Below are positions 6,464 to 12,618 of a stretch of DNA of 12,618 bases, piece after piece. The notes under the pieces are model-generated. The model saw nothing but the letters and a program-made list of their open reading frames with translations. It was not told where the DNA came from and ran no database searches. Position 1 is the stretch's first letter; each line of letters opens with the position of its first letter. The stretch comes from Thermohalobaculum sp964467005 (GTDB taxonomy: Bacteria; Pseudomonadota; Alphaproteobacteria; Rhodobacterales; Rhodobacteraceae). The stretch is taken from NCBI GenBank assembly GCA_964467005.1, contig CAYXPI010000105.1:1-12618 (forward strand). Reading direction: 5' to 3'. The position numbers were made by a program, and so were the translations under genes.

Positions 6464-7170
6464 TCGCCTTTCACTACGCGCCCACGCCCAATGGCTGGAA
6501 GGTGGGAATCATGCTCGAGGAGACGGGCCTCGCCTACGAGACGCGCCTCATGTCGCTGGCGGACGGCGACCAGTTCCAGCCGGACTTCCGCGCGATCAGC
6601 CCCAACGCGCGGATGCCCGCGATCGTCGACGACGACCCGCCGGCGGCGTATGGCCCCGAGCCCGTCAGCGTCTTCGAATCGGGCGCCATCCTCCTCTACC
6701 TTGCGGAGAAGACGGGCCGGTTCGCCCCCACCGAGCCTCGCGCGCGCAAGGAGCTCCACGAATGGCTCTTCTGGCAGGTCGGCACCCAGGGGCCGATGGG
6801 CGGGCAGCTCTCGCATTTCGTGAATTACGGGCCGGAGGGGCAGGACTACGCCCGCGCACGCTATCTCGGCGAGTACGAACGGGCGCTTGCGGTGCTCGAG
6901 CGGCGCCTGGAGGGGCGGGACTACATCCTTGGCGCCTACTCCATCGCGGACATGATCGCCTTTCCCTGGGCGTTCATCGCCAAGCCGCTCGGCTCGTCGC
7001 TCGCGCGCTTCCCCGCCGTCGCGGCCTGGCGCGGGCGGATCAAGGAGCGTCCGGCGGTGCGTCGGGCGATCGACCTGCACAAGGACCGGCAGGGCCGCGG
7101 CGCACGCTCCGCCGCCGACACGCCGCTTCTCTACAATCAGGGGGCCGATCACATCCTCGGGCGCGGCTGA
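6460..7170 (+). CDS. Nu-class glutathione S-transferase (YfcG/YghU-like, likely disulfide reductase)
   Basis: A 236-aa protein with a thioredoxin-fold N-terminal domain and an all-helical C-terminal domain. The TPNGWKV motif puts Thr9 and Asn11 at the same places as the glutathione-binding Thr9 and Asn11 of E. coli YfcG. VFESGAILLYLAEK (71-84) supplies the Glu-Ser that holds the gamma-glutamyl group. WQVGTQGPMGGQLSHF (105-120) is the conserved start of the helical domain in this class, and the C-terminal LLYNQ tail also fits. YfcG and YghU bind two glutathiones and reduce disulfides rather than conjugating xenobiotics, and this protein probably does likewise in the cytoplasm. It overlaps the CoA-transferase stop by 4 bases (ATGA) and has a strong ribosome binding site, so it closes the nrdJ operon. 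Its coupling to a ribonucleotide reductase is discussed as a finding. Confidence 0.9.
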   Translation: MIAFHYAPTPNGWKVGIMLEETGLAYETRLMSLADGDQFQPDFRAISPNARMPAIVDDDPPAAYGPEPVSVFESGAILLYLAEKTGRFAPTEPRARKELHEWLFWQVGTQGPMGGQLSHFVNYGPEGQDYARARYLGEYERALAVLERRLEGRDYILGAYSIADMIAFPWAFIAKPLGSSLARFPAVAAWRGRIKERPAVRRAIDLHKDRQGRGARSAADTPLLYNQGADHILGRG

Positions 7171-7178
7171 GCCCAGCC

Positions 7179-7208
7179 TTGAGCGTTTACCCCGGGGCCC
7201 AACATGCT
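7179..7208 (+). promoter_or_regulatory. Possible promoter of the EboE-like gene
   Basis: In the 89-bp gap after the glutathione transferase gene, TTGAGC (7179-7184) and CATGCT (7203-7208) are 18 bases apart, the same spacing and a similar -10 to the promoter proposed for the 33-aa protein. The leader of about 45 bases includes CCCGGG repeated at 7222-7227 and 7235-7240, able to form a short hairpin ahead of the ribosome binding site. Weak evidence. Confidence 0.3.
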
Positions 7209-7244
7209 AGGCTCGCCGCAACCCGGGCGACCGCCCCGGGGCGT

Positions 7245-7251
7245 GGGGAGG
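7245..7251 (+). promoter_or_regulatory. Ribosome binding site of the EboE-like gene
   Basis: GGGGAGG is 8 bases before the ATG at 7260. A second GGGAGG abuts the ATG directly and is too close to be the functional one. The site selects 7260 as the start of a frame that is open much further upstream. Confidence 0.65.
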
Positions 7252-7259
7252 ATGGGAGG

Positions 7260-8429
7260 ATGGCCGGAGTGGGCGCCGCGCGGCTTGTGCTCGGCTTCGG
7301 GGCCGAGGTGGGCGCGGGCGACACGCTCGAGGCGCTGATCGCGGCTGTGTCCGGTCCGCTCTCGGGGCTTTCCCACGGCGCCGGTCCCCAAGCCGTGGGG
7401 CTCCGTCTTTCGGGCCGGGCGCTCGAGGCGCTGGCCGACCCCGAGCGGCGGGCCGCCTTCGCCGAGGCGCTGACCGCCGCGGGCCTCGCGCTCGTCGCCC
7501 TCGACGGGACTGCCCCCGGCCCGCTCTCCGAGACCCGCACGAAGGAGCATGCCTATCTGCCGGACTGGCGCGACGAGGACCGCCTGCACTACACCGTCGC
7601 GCTCGCCGGGCTCCTCGCCGAGGCCGCGCCGCCCGGTCATGCGCTCACGATCTCCACGATCCCCGGCGCCTACGGGCCGCTGGTGGGTGGTACGGGCTCC
7701 GAGGCCGAAATCGCCGACGGCCTCTTGCGCGCCGCGGCCCATGCGCTGGCGATCGCGCGCGAGACCGGCCGGCGGGTGGCGATCGCGCTCCAGCCCGCGC
7801 CCTTCGGCCTCATCGAGACGGCCGAGGCCGCCGCGCGGTTCTTCGCCGCCTGGCTCTTCGCGCCCGCCGGGCTCCGGCGCTTCGCCGCGTTGGCCGATCT
7901 GGCGCGGGGAGAGGCGCCGGCCGCGCTTCGCCGTCACCTGGGCTTGGCCTTCGACACGGCCCACGCCGCCGTGATGGGAGAGGACGTGGCCACGGCGATG
8001 CGCGCGCTGGAGGCCGAGGCGGTCCCGGTCCACCGGCTCCGACTCTCGGCCGCCGCGGTGATCGCGCCGGTGACGGCGGCGGGCAACGACGCGCTGGCAC
8101 CCGCCCGGCGCGCGCCGCTTCTGAGCCCGGTCGTGGGGGCCGACGCGGCCGGTGCGCCGCTCCGCTTTCCGGATCTCGACGGGGTGTGCCTGCCGGAGGG
8201 CGGCGCCTTTCGCGTGCTTTGGCGGCAGCCTCTGGCGGCGGTGGAGGACGGGCCGGTTGCCAGCACCCGGGAGACGGCGGAAGCCGCGCTTCGGGCCGTC
8301 GGCGCCCTCGCCACCCCGCCGCAGATCGAGCTCGTGGGAACCGGGCCCGCCGCGCCGCCCTCGGGGGGCCTGGCGGAGGTCGCGGCCCGGGCCCGGGCGG
8401 ACGCGGCCTGGGCCTCCGCCCGGCTCTGA
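7260..8429 (+). CDS. EboE-like xylose-isomerase-type TIM-barrel protein, divergent
   Basis: This 389-aa protein matches, by memory of the family, the pattern of EboE ('metabolite traffic protein'): a start around LGFGAEVGAGDTLEAL (11-26), VGLRLSGRALEAL (46-58), ETRTKEHAYLPDWRDEDRL-type segment (91-109), and ISTIPGAYGPL (131-141). The barrel resembles sugar isomerase/AP-endonuclease-2 enzymes. Asp232 and His235 (FDTAH) are kept, but Gln178 stands where LEPEP would supply a Glu, CLDxCH has become AFDTAH, and a late HFHVP-type motif reads LWRQP (320-324). Usual partners (EboA, the TatD-like EboB, UbiA-like EboC, EboD, EboF) are not next to it. EboE is thought to help move a prenylated metabolite to the periplasm, and the job here is unknown. 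It could instead be a separate sugar-isomerase-like family. It ends 3 bp from the convergent O-acyltransferase gene. Confidence 0.68.
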   Translation: MAGVGAARLVLGFGAEVGAGDTLEALIAAVSGPLSGLSHGAGPQAVGLRLSGRALEALADPERRAAFAEALTAAGLALVALDGTAPGPLSETRTKEHAYLPDWRDEDRLHYTVALAGLLAEAAPPGHALTISTIPGAYGPLVGGTGSEAEIADGLLRAAAHALAIARETGRRVAIALQPAPFGLIETAEAAARFFAAWLFAPAGLRRFAALADLARGEAPAALRRHLGLAFDTAHAAVMGEDVATAMRALEAEAVPVHRLRLSAAAVIAPVTAAGNDALAPARRAPLLSPVVGADAAGAPLRFPDLDGVCLPEGGAFRVLWRQPLAAVEDGPVASTRETAEAALRAVGALATPPQIELVGTGPAAPPSGGLAEVAARARADAAWASARL

Positions 8430-8432
8430 CGC

Positions 8433-9839
8433 TCAGAAGCGGAAATAGATGAACGGGCTGTAGGCGTCGGCGAGGAGCCGCGCGAGAGAGGCCGCGAGGA
8501 GGAGCACCCAGAGGCCGAGGCCAAGTGCGACGGGCCGGACCCGGAGCGGCGCCGCCCGCGGCGGGAAGCGGGGCAGCGCCACCGCCCGGCCGACCCAGCC
8601 CGCGACCCTGGGGCCGGCGAGCGCCATGCCCACCAGGGCCGCGAGCGTCGCCTCGGTGGTGACGAAGGCCGCCGCGGGGTTGGGTGCGTCCACTCGGCCG
8701 AGGGCCGCGAGCACCCCCTGCGCCTGGGCGAGGCTCTCGGACCGAAAGAGCACCCAGCCCGCCATCACCACCCCGAGGGTGTAAGCGAGGCAGAGCGCCG
8801 CCGGCCGGCGCGCGAGCCAGGCCCCCCCGCCGGCCCGCTCGAGCACCAGAAACGCGCCGTGCCACGCGCCCCAGAGCACAAAGGTCCAGGCCGCGCCGTG
8901 CCAAAGCCCGGTGAGCAGGAAGACGATCCAAAGGTTGAGATAGGTGCGCACCGGTCCATGCCGGTTCCCGCCCAGCGGGATGTAGACATAGTCCCGAAAC
9001 CAGGTGGAGAGCGAGATGTGCCAGCGGCGCCAAAAGTCTGTGAGGCTGCGTGCGGCGTAGGGGTGGTGGAAGTTTTTCGGAAACTCGAAGCCGAGGGCGA
9101 GGCCGAGGCCCACCGCCATCAGCGAATAGCCCAGAAAGTCGAAATAGATCTGGAGGGTGTAGGCCGCGATCCCCGCGGCGGCGGCGGCGGCGGAGAGGGT
9201 CTCGGGCGGGGCGGCGAACACGCCGTCGGCCACCGGGGCGACCGCGTCGGCGATGAGCACCTTGGCCGCCATCCCGCTCGCGAAGAAGGCCAGCGCTTCG
9301 TAGAGCTGGGGGAGGTCGACCCGCCGGTCCTTGAGCGCGGGCGCGACCGAGGCGAAGCGCACGATCGGGCCGGCCACGAGCTGGGGAAAGAGCGCGATGT
9401 AGAGGGCGATGCGGTGGGGCGCGCGCTCGGGCGGGGCGTCGCCGCGGGCGAGGTCGACCAGGAAGGAGATGGCCTGGAACGTGAAAAAGGAGATGCCGAG
9501 GGGCAGCGCCAGCCCCTCGAGCGCCGGCGCCGGAAGGCCCAGCACCTCGGACACCAGAAAGCCCAGATACTTGAAGCCGCCCAGCAGCGCGAGATTGGCC
9601 GCGACGCCGAGCCGGAGCCAGAGCCGGCGGCGCCCCGGATCGTCGAGAATGAGGCGTCCGAACAGGATGTTGAGTGCGATCGAGCCCAGCATGACCAGGA
9701 GATAGGCGCCCTCTCCCACCCAGTAGAACAGGAGGCTGGCCAGGAGGAGCACGGGGTTCGCGGCCCGCGGCACGAGGGCGAGGGCGAGGAGCACCGGCGG
9801 CAGGAAGAAGACGAGAAAGTCGGTGGACGAGAAGACCAA
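8433..9839 (-). CDS. AlgI-like membrane-bound O-acyltransferase (MBOAT)
   Basis: A 468-aa, many-span membrane protein with the AlgI start MVFSSTDFLVFFLP, FKYLGF (89-94), IYFDFLGYSLMAVGLG (231-246), NFHHPYAARSLTDFWRRWHISLSTWFRDYVYIPLGGNR (256-293) and GLWHGAAWTF (311-320), ending in SPFIYFRF. His314 matches the invariant MBOAT histidine and His274 is the second conserved one. Such proteins move acyl (usually acetyl) groups across the membrane onto exopolysaccharide or another periplasmic acceptor. The usual FDFSGYSDMA is FDFLGYSLMA here, closer to the DltB form. Start: the TTG at 9839 has GGAG 8 bases upstream and gives the family's exact N-terminus. No AlgJ/AlgX-type (SGNH) partner is adjacent. 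It lies 34 bp after the coiled-coil gene, apparently the last gene of that leftward unit. Confidence 0.92.
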   Translation of the reverse strand: MVFSSTDFLVFFLPPVLLALALVPRAANPVLLLASLLFYWVGEGAYLLVMLGSIALNILFGRLILDDPGRRRLWLRLGVAANLALLGGFKYLGFLVSEVLGLPAPALEGLALPLGISFFTFQAISFLVDLARGDAPPERAPHRIALYIALFPQLVAGPIVRFASVAPALKDRRVDLPQLYEALAFFASGMAAKVLIADAVAPVADGVFAAPPETLSAAAAAAGIAAYTLQIYFDFLGYSLMAVGLGLALGFEFPKNFHHPYAARSLTDFWRRWHISLSTWFRDYVYIPLGGNRHGPVRTYLNLWIVFLLTGLWHGAAWTFVLWGAWHGAFLVLERAGGGAWLARRPAALCLAYTLGVVMAGWVLFRSESLAQAQGVLAALGRVDAPNPAAAFVTTEATLAALVGMALAGPRVAGWVGRAVALPRFPPRAAPLRVRPVALGLGLWVLLLAASLARLLADAYSPFIYFRF

Positions 9840-9847
9840 CGGCCAGG

Positions 9848-9851
9848 CTCC
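9848..9851 (-). promoter_or_regulatory. Ribosome binding site supporting a TTG start for the MBOAT gene
   Basis: GGAG on the minus strand is 8 bases from the TTG at 9837-9839. No ATG or GTG with a comparable site would preserve the family N-terminus, so TTG is taken as the start codon. Confidence 0.6.
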
Positions 9852-9873
9852 GATGCGCCGCGCGCGGGGGCGC

Positions 9874-11253
9874 TCAGAACCCGCCGCCGGTGGAGAAGCC
9901 GCCGCGGGAGCGGGTGGGCGCCGGGGCGCTTCGCGGCATGCGGAGACCGCCGAAGCCCCGGCGTCGGCGGCCGGAGGGGGCGCGGTAGCCTGTGCGGAGC
10001 GCCTCGCGGAGGGCGGCCTTCGCGGTGCCGGTCACGATCTGGCCGAGGAGGGAGCCGAGCGCGTCGCCGTTGTCGAACCGGCCCCCGGGGGCGCCGTAGC
10101 CGTGGCGACGGAACCGCCGGCGCTCCTCGGCAAGATCCGCCCGCCGCTGGGCGAGGGCGCGTTCGTCGCGCCGCGCTGTGTCGAGCTCCCGGCGCACCCG
10201 GTCGCGGGCCTCGGCGAGTTCGCCCAGCCGCTGCACCGCGCGGTCGTCCTCCGGCGCGGGGGTGGCCCGGGCGGTCTCGGCGAGGCGGCGGAGATCCGCG
10301 GTCTCGAAGCTGGCCACGAGGGTGTCGAGCGCGCGGAGGAGGCCCGCATCGTTCTCGGGGTCCGCCAGCCCTGCGGCCTCCGCCTCCCGCCGCTCCCGCG
10401 TCTCTTCGAGCGCGGCGATCTCGGCGTCGACGGCGTCGAGGGCGGCCTCGGCCTCCGTGAGGGCGGCCTCGAGGGGCGCGATGCCATCCGCTTCGAGCGC
10501 CGTGCGTTCGAGGTCGGCGAGGGCGGCGCGCTCCGCTTCGGCCGCGGCCTCCACCCGGTCGGCATGGGCGCGGAGCCGGGCAGGGATCTCGTGGAGCCGC
10601 ACATAGTCGCGGCGTGCCGCGGGGTAGCCGACGAGCCGGGCGACCTTTCCGTCGACATGCCGGACGATGGCCATCGCGCGGTAGTCCGGCGTGTCGTAGC
10701 CGCGGGCCCAGAGATAGGCGAACAGCGGGTCGCGGTCGTAGGCGGCGGATTTCGCCGCCCGGTCGGCCTCGGCGCGGTCGGCCTTCGCGTCGGCGGCCTC
10801 GGCGCGGGCCTCCGCGGCCTCTGCGCGGTCCCGCAGCGCCTGCCACTCGGCCGTCTCGGCAAGACGCTCCGCGGTCGTGTCGGCACGGGCGTCGCGGGCG
10901 TCCAGGGCGGCCTCCAGCGCGTCCTCCGCCGCCTCGCGACGCGCCCGGGCGGCGTCGATCTCGGCGGCAATCCCGGCCCGGGCGGTCTCGCTCTCCTCCA
11001 ACCGGCTTCGGCGCGCGTCCAGCGCGTCCAGCGCCGTCTGCTCCGCGGCGTCGAGCCGGCCGGCCACCCGGTCGCGGGCGAGCGCGTCGAGCCGGACCTG
11101 AGCGATCGTCCGGTAGGCGGCGGCCTCGGCGCGTGAGATCTCCGCGGCCTCCTCCGAGAGCTCGGCCATGCGCCGGGTGAGCCGCGCGTCCTCCGCCGCG
11201 AGCTCGGCTTCCGCCCGCTCGATCGACCGATAGATATCTCTGGCGCGGGTCAC
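9874..11253 (-). CDS. Coiled-coil protein with basic Gly/Phe-rich tail, unknown function
   Basis: A 459-aa Ala/Glu/Arg-rich protein. Long heptad-like helices cover about residues 10-170 and 232-385. They flank a short conserved-looking globular segment (about 172-231) with YDRDPLFAYLWARGYDTPDYRAM and, later, DYVRLHEIPARLR. After a helical stretch (about 397-420) the protein ends in a basic, Gly/Arg/Ser-rich tail finishing SRGGFSTGGGF. There is no signal peptide or membrane span, so it is probably cytoplasmic or on the inner face of the membrane. I do not know a named family for it. The GTG at 11253 is chosen over one at 11262 because it gives a GTGA overlap with the upstream stop and has GGAG 8 bases before it. 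It is coupled to the DUF6384-like gene, so the two products probably work together as a scaffold or filament-like assembly (inference). Confidence 0.8.
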   Translation of the reverse strand: MTRARDIYRSIERAEAELAAEDARLTRRMAELSEEAAEISRAEAAAYRTIAQVRLDALARDRVAGRLDAAEQTALDALDARRSRLEESETARAGIAAEIDAARARREAAEDALEAALDARDARADTTAERLAETAEWQALRDRAEAAEARAEAADAKADRAEADRAAKSAAYDRDPLFAYLWARGYDTPDYRAMAIVRHVDGKVARLVGYPAARRDYVRLHEIPARLRAHADRVEAAAEAERAALADLERTALEADGIAPLEAALTEAEAALDAVDAEIAALEETRERREAEAAGLADPENDAGLLRALDTLVASFETADLRRLAETARATPAPEDDRAVQRLGELAEARDRVRRELDTARRDERALAQRRADLAEERRRFRRHGYGAPGGRFDNGDALGSLLGQIVTGTAKAALREALRTGYRAPSGRRRRGFGGLRMPRSAPAPTRSRGGFSTGGGF

Positions 11254-12152
11254 CGGTCCCACTCCGTGATCGCCCCGTCCATCACCGGCAGGCGCCAGTC
11301 CACCGCAAGGTCGCCGACGGGCTTGATGCCGAGGACGGCGTTCTGCACGATCCCGTCGTCACGCTTGTCGCGCTCGACCATGCGATAGGTTGCCTCCGGC
11401 ACCCGGATCGCCCAGATCGTGACCTCCTCGGTGCGCCCGGTCTCTTCGTTCGTCACAGGGCGGGCGATCACGCGGCCGTCCGGGTCCACCGCCTCCACCA
11501 AAATGTAGTAGTTGCGCGCGCCCGTGTTCACATCGGGCACGCGGAACACGCCCGTGGGCTCGCCGGGGCGGGAGACGATGCGCACCTCGAAGGCGAGCCC
11601 GAGGTCGGCGACCCTGGCCTCGAGCCGGCCGAGCCCGGTCTCCGCCTCTTCGAACCGGTCCGCCGCGAGCGCCGCCTCCACCTGCCCGCGCAGGCCGGCC
11701 ACCTCGGCGCTCGCCGCATTTGTGGCCGCCAAGGCCTCGGCCTGGGCCGAAACCCGGTTGAGCCGGTCCGCCAGCCGGTCGGCCTCCGTGCCTGCGACGA
11801 GGCCCCAGCCAATCCAGAGGAGGAGGAGCGCGGCCGCGCCCCCCGCCCAGGGGCCCCAGCGCATCCGGCTCACCCAGACCTTGGCGAGCGTCACGGCGAT
11901 GGAGGGCTTCGGCGGCTCGTAGACGAACCGGCTCTCGCGGAGGGCGGCGATGCCCTCCTCCAGAATCGCGTCGGTCACCTCGAGGCCCTGGCCCTCGTAG
12001 ATCTTGCGCAGGCGCCGCTTCAGCGTCTCGTCGCGGTCGTCCTGGCCGAGCTCCCGCTCCAACGCCATGCGGTCGTGGCGGAGGGTGTCCACCACGTCCA
12101 TGGCCATCATCAGCTCGTCGAGCTGGGGGCGGTCCTCGCTGGGCGCGCTCAT
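11250..12152 (-). CDS. Membrane-anchored protein resembling DUF6384, unknown function
   Basis: A 300-aa protein whose N-terminal pattern (LDELMMAMDVVDTLRHDRMALERELGQDDRDE, then RLRKIYEGQGLEVTDAILEEGIAAL, to about residue 71) recalls DUF6384 proteins as I remember them. A single membrane helix follows at about 101-121 (PWAGGAAALLLLWIGWGLVAG) after a basic stretch, so the N-terminal 100 residues should be cytoplasmic and the rest periplasmic. A coiled coil spans about 122-175, then a beta-rich domain (about 177-300: VRIVSRPGEPTGVFRVPD, NYYILVEAVDPDG, EVTIWAIRVPEATY). No catalytic motif is evident. The ATG overlaps the upstream stop by one base (TGATG), and its own stop overlaps the next start (GTGA), so it is the middle gene of a tightly coupled set. 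The DUF name is a recollection, not a search result. Confidence 0.8.
   Translation of the reverse strand: MSAPSEDRPQLDELMMAMDVVDTLRHDRMALERELGQDDRDETLKRRLRKIYEGQGLEVTDAILEEGIAALRESRFVYEPPKPSIAVTLAKVWVSRMRWGPWAGGAAALLLLWIGWGLVAGTEADRLADRLNRVSAQAEALAATNAASAEVAGLRGQVEAALAADRFEEAETGLGRLEARVADLGLAFEVRIVSRPGEPTGVFRVPDVNTGARNYYILVEAVDPDGRVIARPVTNEETGRTEEVTIWAIRVPEATYRMVERDKRDDGIVQNAVLGIKPVGDLAVDWRLPVMDGAITEWDR
11262..11265 (-). promoter_or_regulatory. Ribosome binding site supporting the GTG start at 11253
   Basis: GGAG on the minus strand sits 8 bases before the GTG at 11251-11253, the same spacing seen for the MBOAT and EboE-like genes. An upstream GTG at 11262 overlaps this site and so is unlikely to be the start. 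Confidence 0.5.
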
Positions 12153-12618
12153 CAGAAGCCGAGCGCGTTGCCCTTCTCGGCGAGCTTGGCGATCCGGCGC
12201 TTGCCGTCCTCCACCGCGTCGCGGATCTCCTCGGAGTTTTTCGTGGCGAGCGTGCGCATCTCGGCGATGATCTCGGTCGAGGTCTCCTGGTAGTTGACCA
12301 CCGAGTCGACAAGCTTTTTCACGGCGTCGGCGCGGATCGTGGGGCCATAGCCGGCCTTCAGCGCCTCCTCCTGCACCTTGGCGCCGATATCGGCCAGCAC
12401 CTCGATGGATTTCGACACGCCGTCCTTCATCGCGTTCAGCGTCTCGGTGGCCTCATGCAGGCCGAACATGCCGGTGAAGGAGGCCTTGAGCGCGGTCAGC
12501 ACGCTCTCATTCGTGGTGAAGAACGAGACCGACTGTTGATAGACGCGCTGCTTGGCCGAGGTCGTCTGCATCAGCCGCGCCATGATGACCTCGGAGGTGT
12601 TGTAGCCGATGGTCAGGT
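12152..12618 (-). CDS. Conserved helical protein, C-terminal part (5' end outside window), unknown function
   Basis: The frame is open to the window edge, so only the last 154 residues are seen and the gene starts beyond base 12618. They begin LTIGYNTSEVIMARLMQTTS and run on as a mostly helical protein (YQQSVSFFTTNESVLTALKASFTGMFGLHEATETLNAMKDG), ending EMRTLATKNSEEIRDAVEDGKRRIAKLAEKGNALGF. An internal ATG at 12583 exists but has in-frame conserved-looking sequence upstream, so it is not taken as a start. There is no membrane span in this part. The repeated amphipathic helices and the position ahead of membrane-associated genes loosely recall TelA-type toxic-anion-resistance proteins, but the C-terminus does not look like classical TelA, so I leave it unnamed. 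Its TGA shares one base with the next ATG (TGATG), implying coupled translation. Codon use matches the neighbours. Confidence 0.78.
   Translation of the reverse strand, partial: LTIGYNTSEVIMARLMQTTSAKQRVYQQSVSFFTTNESVLTALKASFTGMFGLHEATETLNAMKDGVSKSIEVLADIGAKVQEEALKAGYGPTIRADAVKKLVDSVVNYQETSTEIIAEMRTLATKNSEEIRDAVEDGKRRIAKLAEKGNALGF

Noticed and set aside
7222..7240. CCCGGG inverted pair as a terminator of the GST gene
   Set aside because: No T-tract follows and it sits just before the EboE-like ribosome binding site, so a leader hairpin is more likely than a terminator.
9119..10846. A 575-codon minus-strand frame spanning the MBOAT and coiled-coil genes
   Set aside because: It runs in a different frame from two well-supported genes with ribosome binding sites, and is Arg/Pro/Gly-rich without domain features.
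12152..12583. Complete 143-aa gene starting at the ATG at 12583
   Set aside because: The frame stays open to the window edge with sensible sequence (LTIGYNTSEVI) directly before that Met, so it is an internal Met of a longer protein.

Overview
The window is a gene-dense, very GC-rich stretch (roughly 70% G+C by eye) that reads as chromosomal DNA of an alphaproteobacterium, probably from or near the Rhodobacterales. This placement is inferred from the Cys-rich tail typical of the long alphaproteobacterial NrdJ, the UbiH-type hydroxylase with a GEAAH motif, and Nu-class GST, CaiB/BaiF and AlgI-type genes in a strongly GC3-biased background. No tRNA, rRNA, CRISPR array, insertion sequence or phage gene is visible. 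Nearly every base between 200 and 12618 is coding or a short promoter gap.

Left part (1-2903). The first 61 bases are the 3' end of a long class II (cobalamin-dependent) ribonucleotide reductase gene, followed by two hairpins, the second with a T-tract. A small leftward gene for a 33-residue single-span membrane protein follows, with its own promoter, a palindrome over the -10 and a strong ribosome binding site. Next are a leftward ubiH-type flavin hydroxylase (ubiquinone synthesis) and a leftward tadA-type tRNA adenosine deaminase. Divergent from tadA, across about 46 bp, is a rightward rluB-type rRNA pseudouridine synthase. ubiH, tadA and rluB all lack a Shine-Dalgarno sequence and look leaderless or nearly so.

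Middle part (2904-8429, all rightward). A promoter and a strong ribosome binding site drive a second, shorter class II ribonucleotide reductase (750 aa). Its stop overlaps the start of a class III CoA-transferase, whose stop in turn overlaps the start of a Nu-class glutathione transferase (disulfide-reductase type). These three genes look like one translationally coupled operon. After an 89-bp gap with its own possible promoter comes a TIM-barrel protein resembling EboE. It is not next to other ebo genes, and several residues I would expect to bind metal or substrate are replaced.

Right part (8433-12618, all leftward). This looks like one transcription unit entering from beyond the right edge. 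In order of transcription it holds the C-terminal part of a helical protein I do not firmly recognise, a membrane-anchored protein resembling DUF6384, a long coiled-coil protein with a basic Gly/Phe-rich tail, and an AlgI-like membrane-bound O-acyltransferase. The first three are joined by TGATG and GTGA stop-start overlaps, so their products are probably made in matched amounts and may form a complex. I regard this trio as the best candidate for an undescribed system here. The O-acyltransferase is 34 bp downstream, starts at TTG, and meets the EboE-like gene tail to tail with only 3 bp between the stop codons.

All assignments are from reading the sequence. Family comparisons rest on remembered motifs, and no database search was run.
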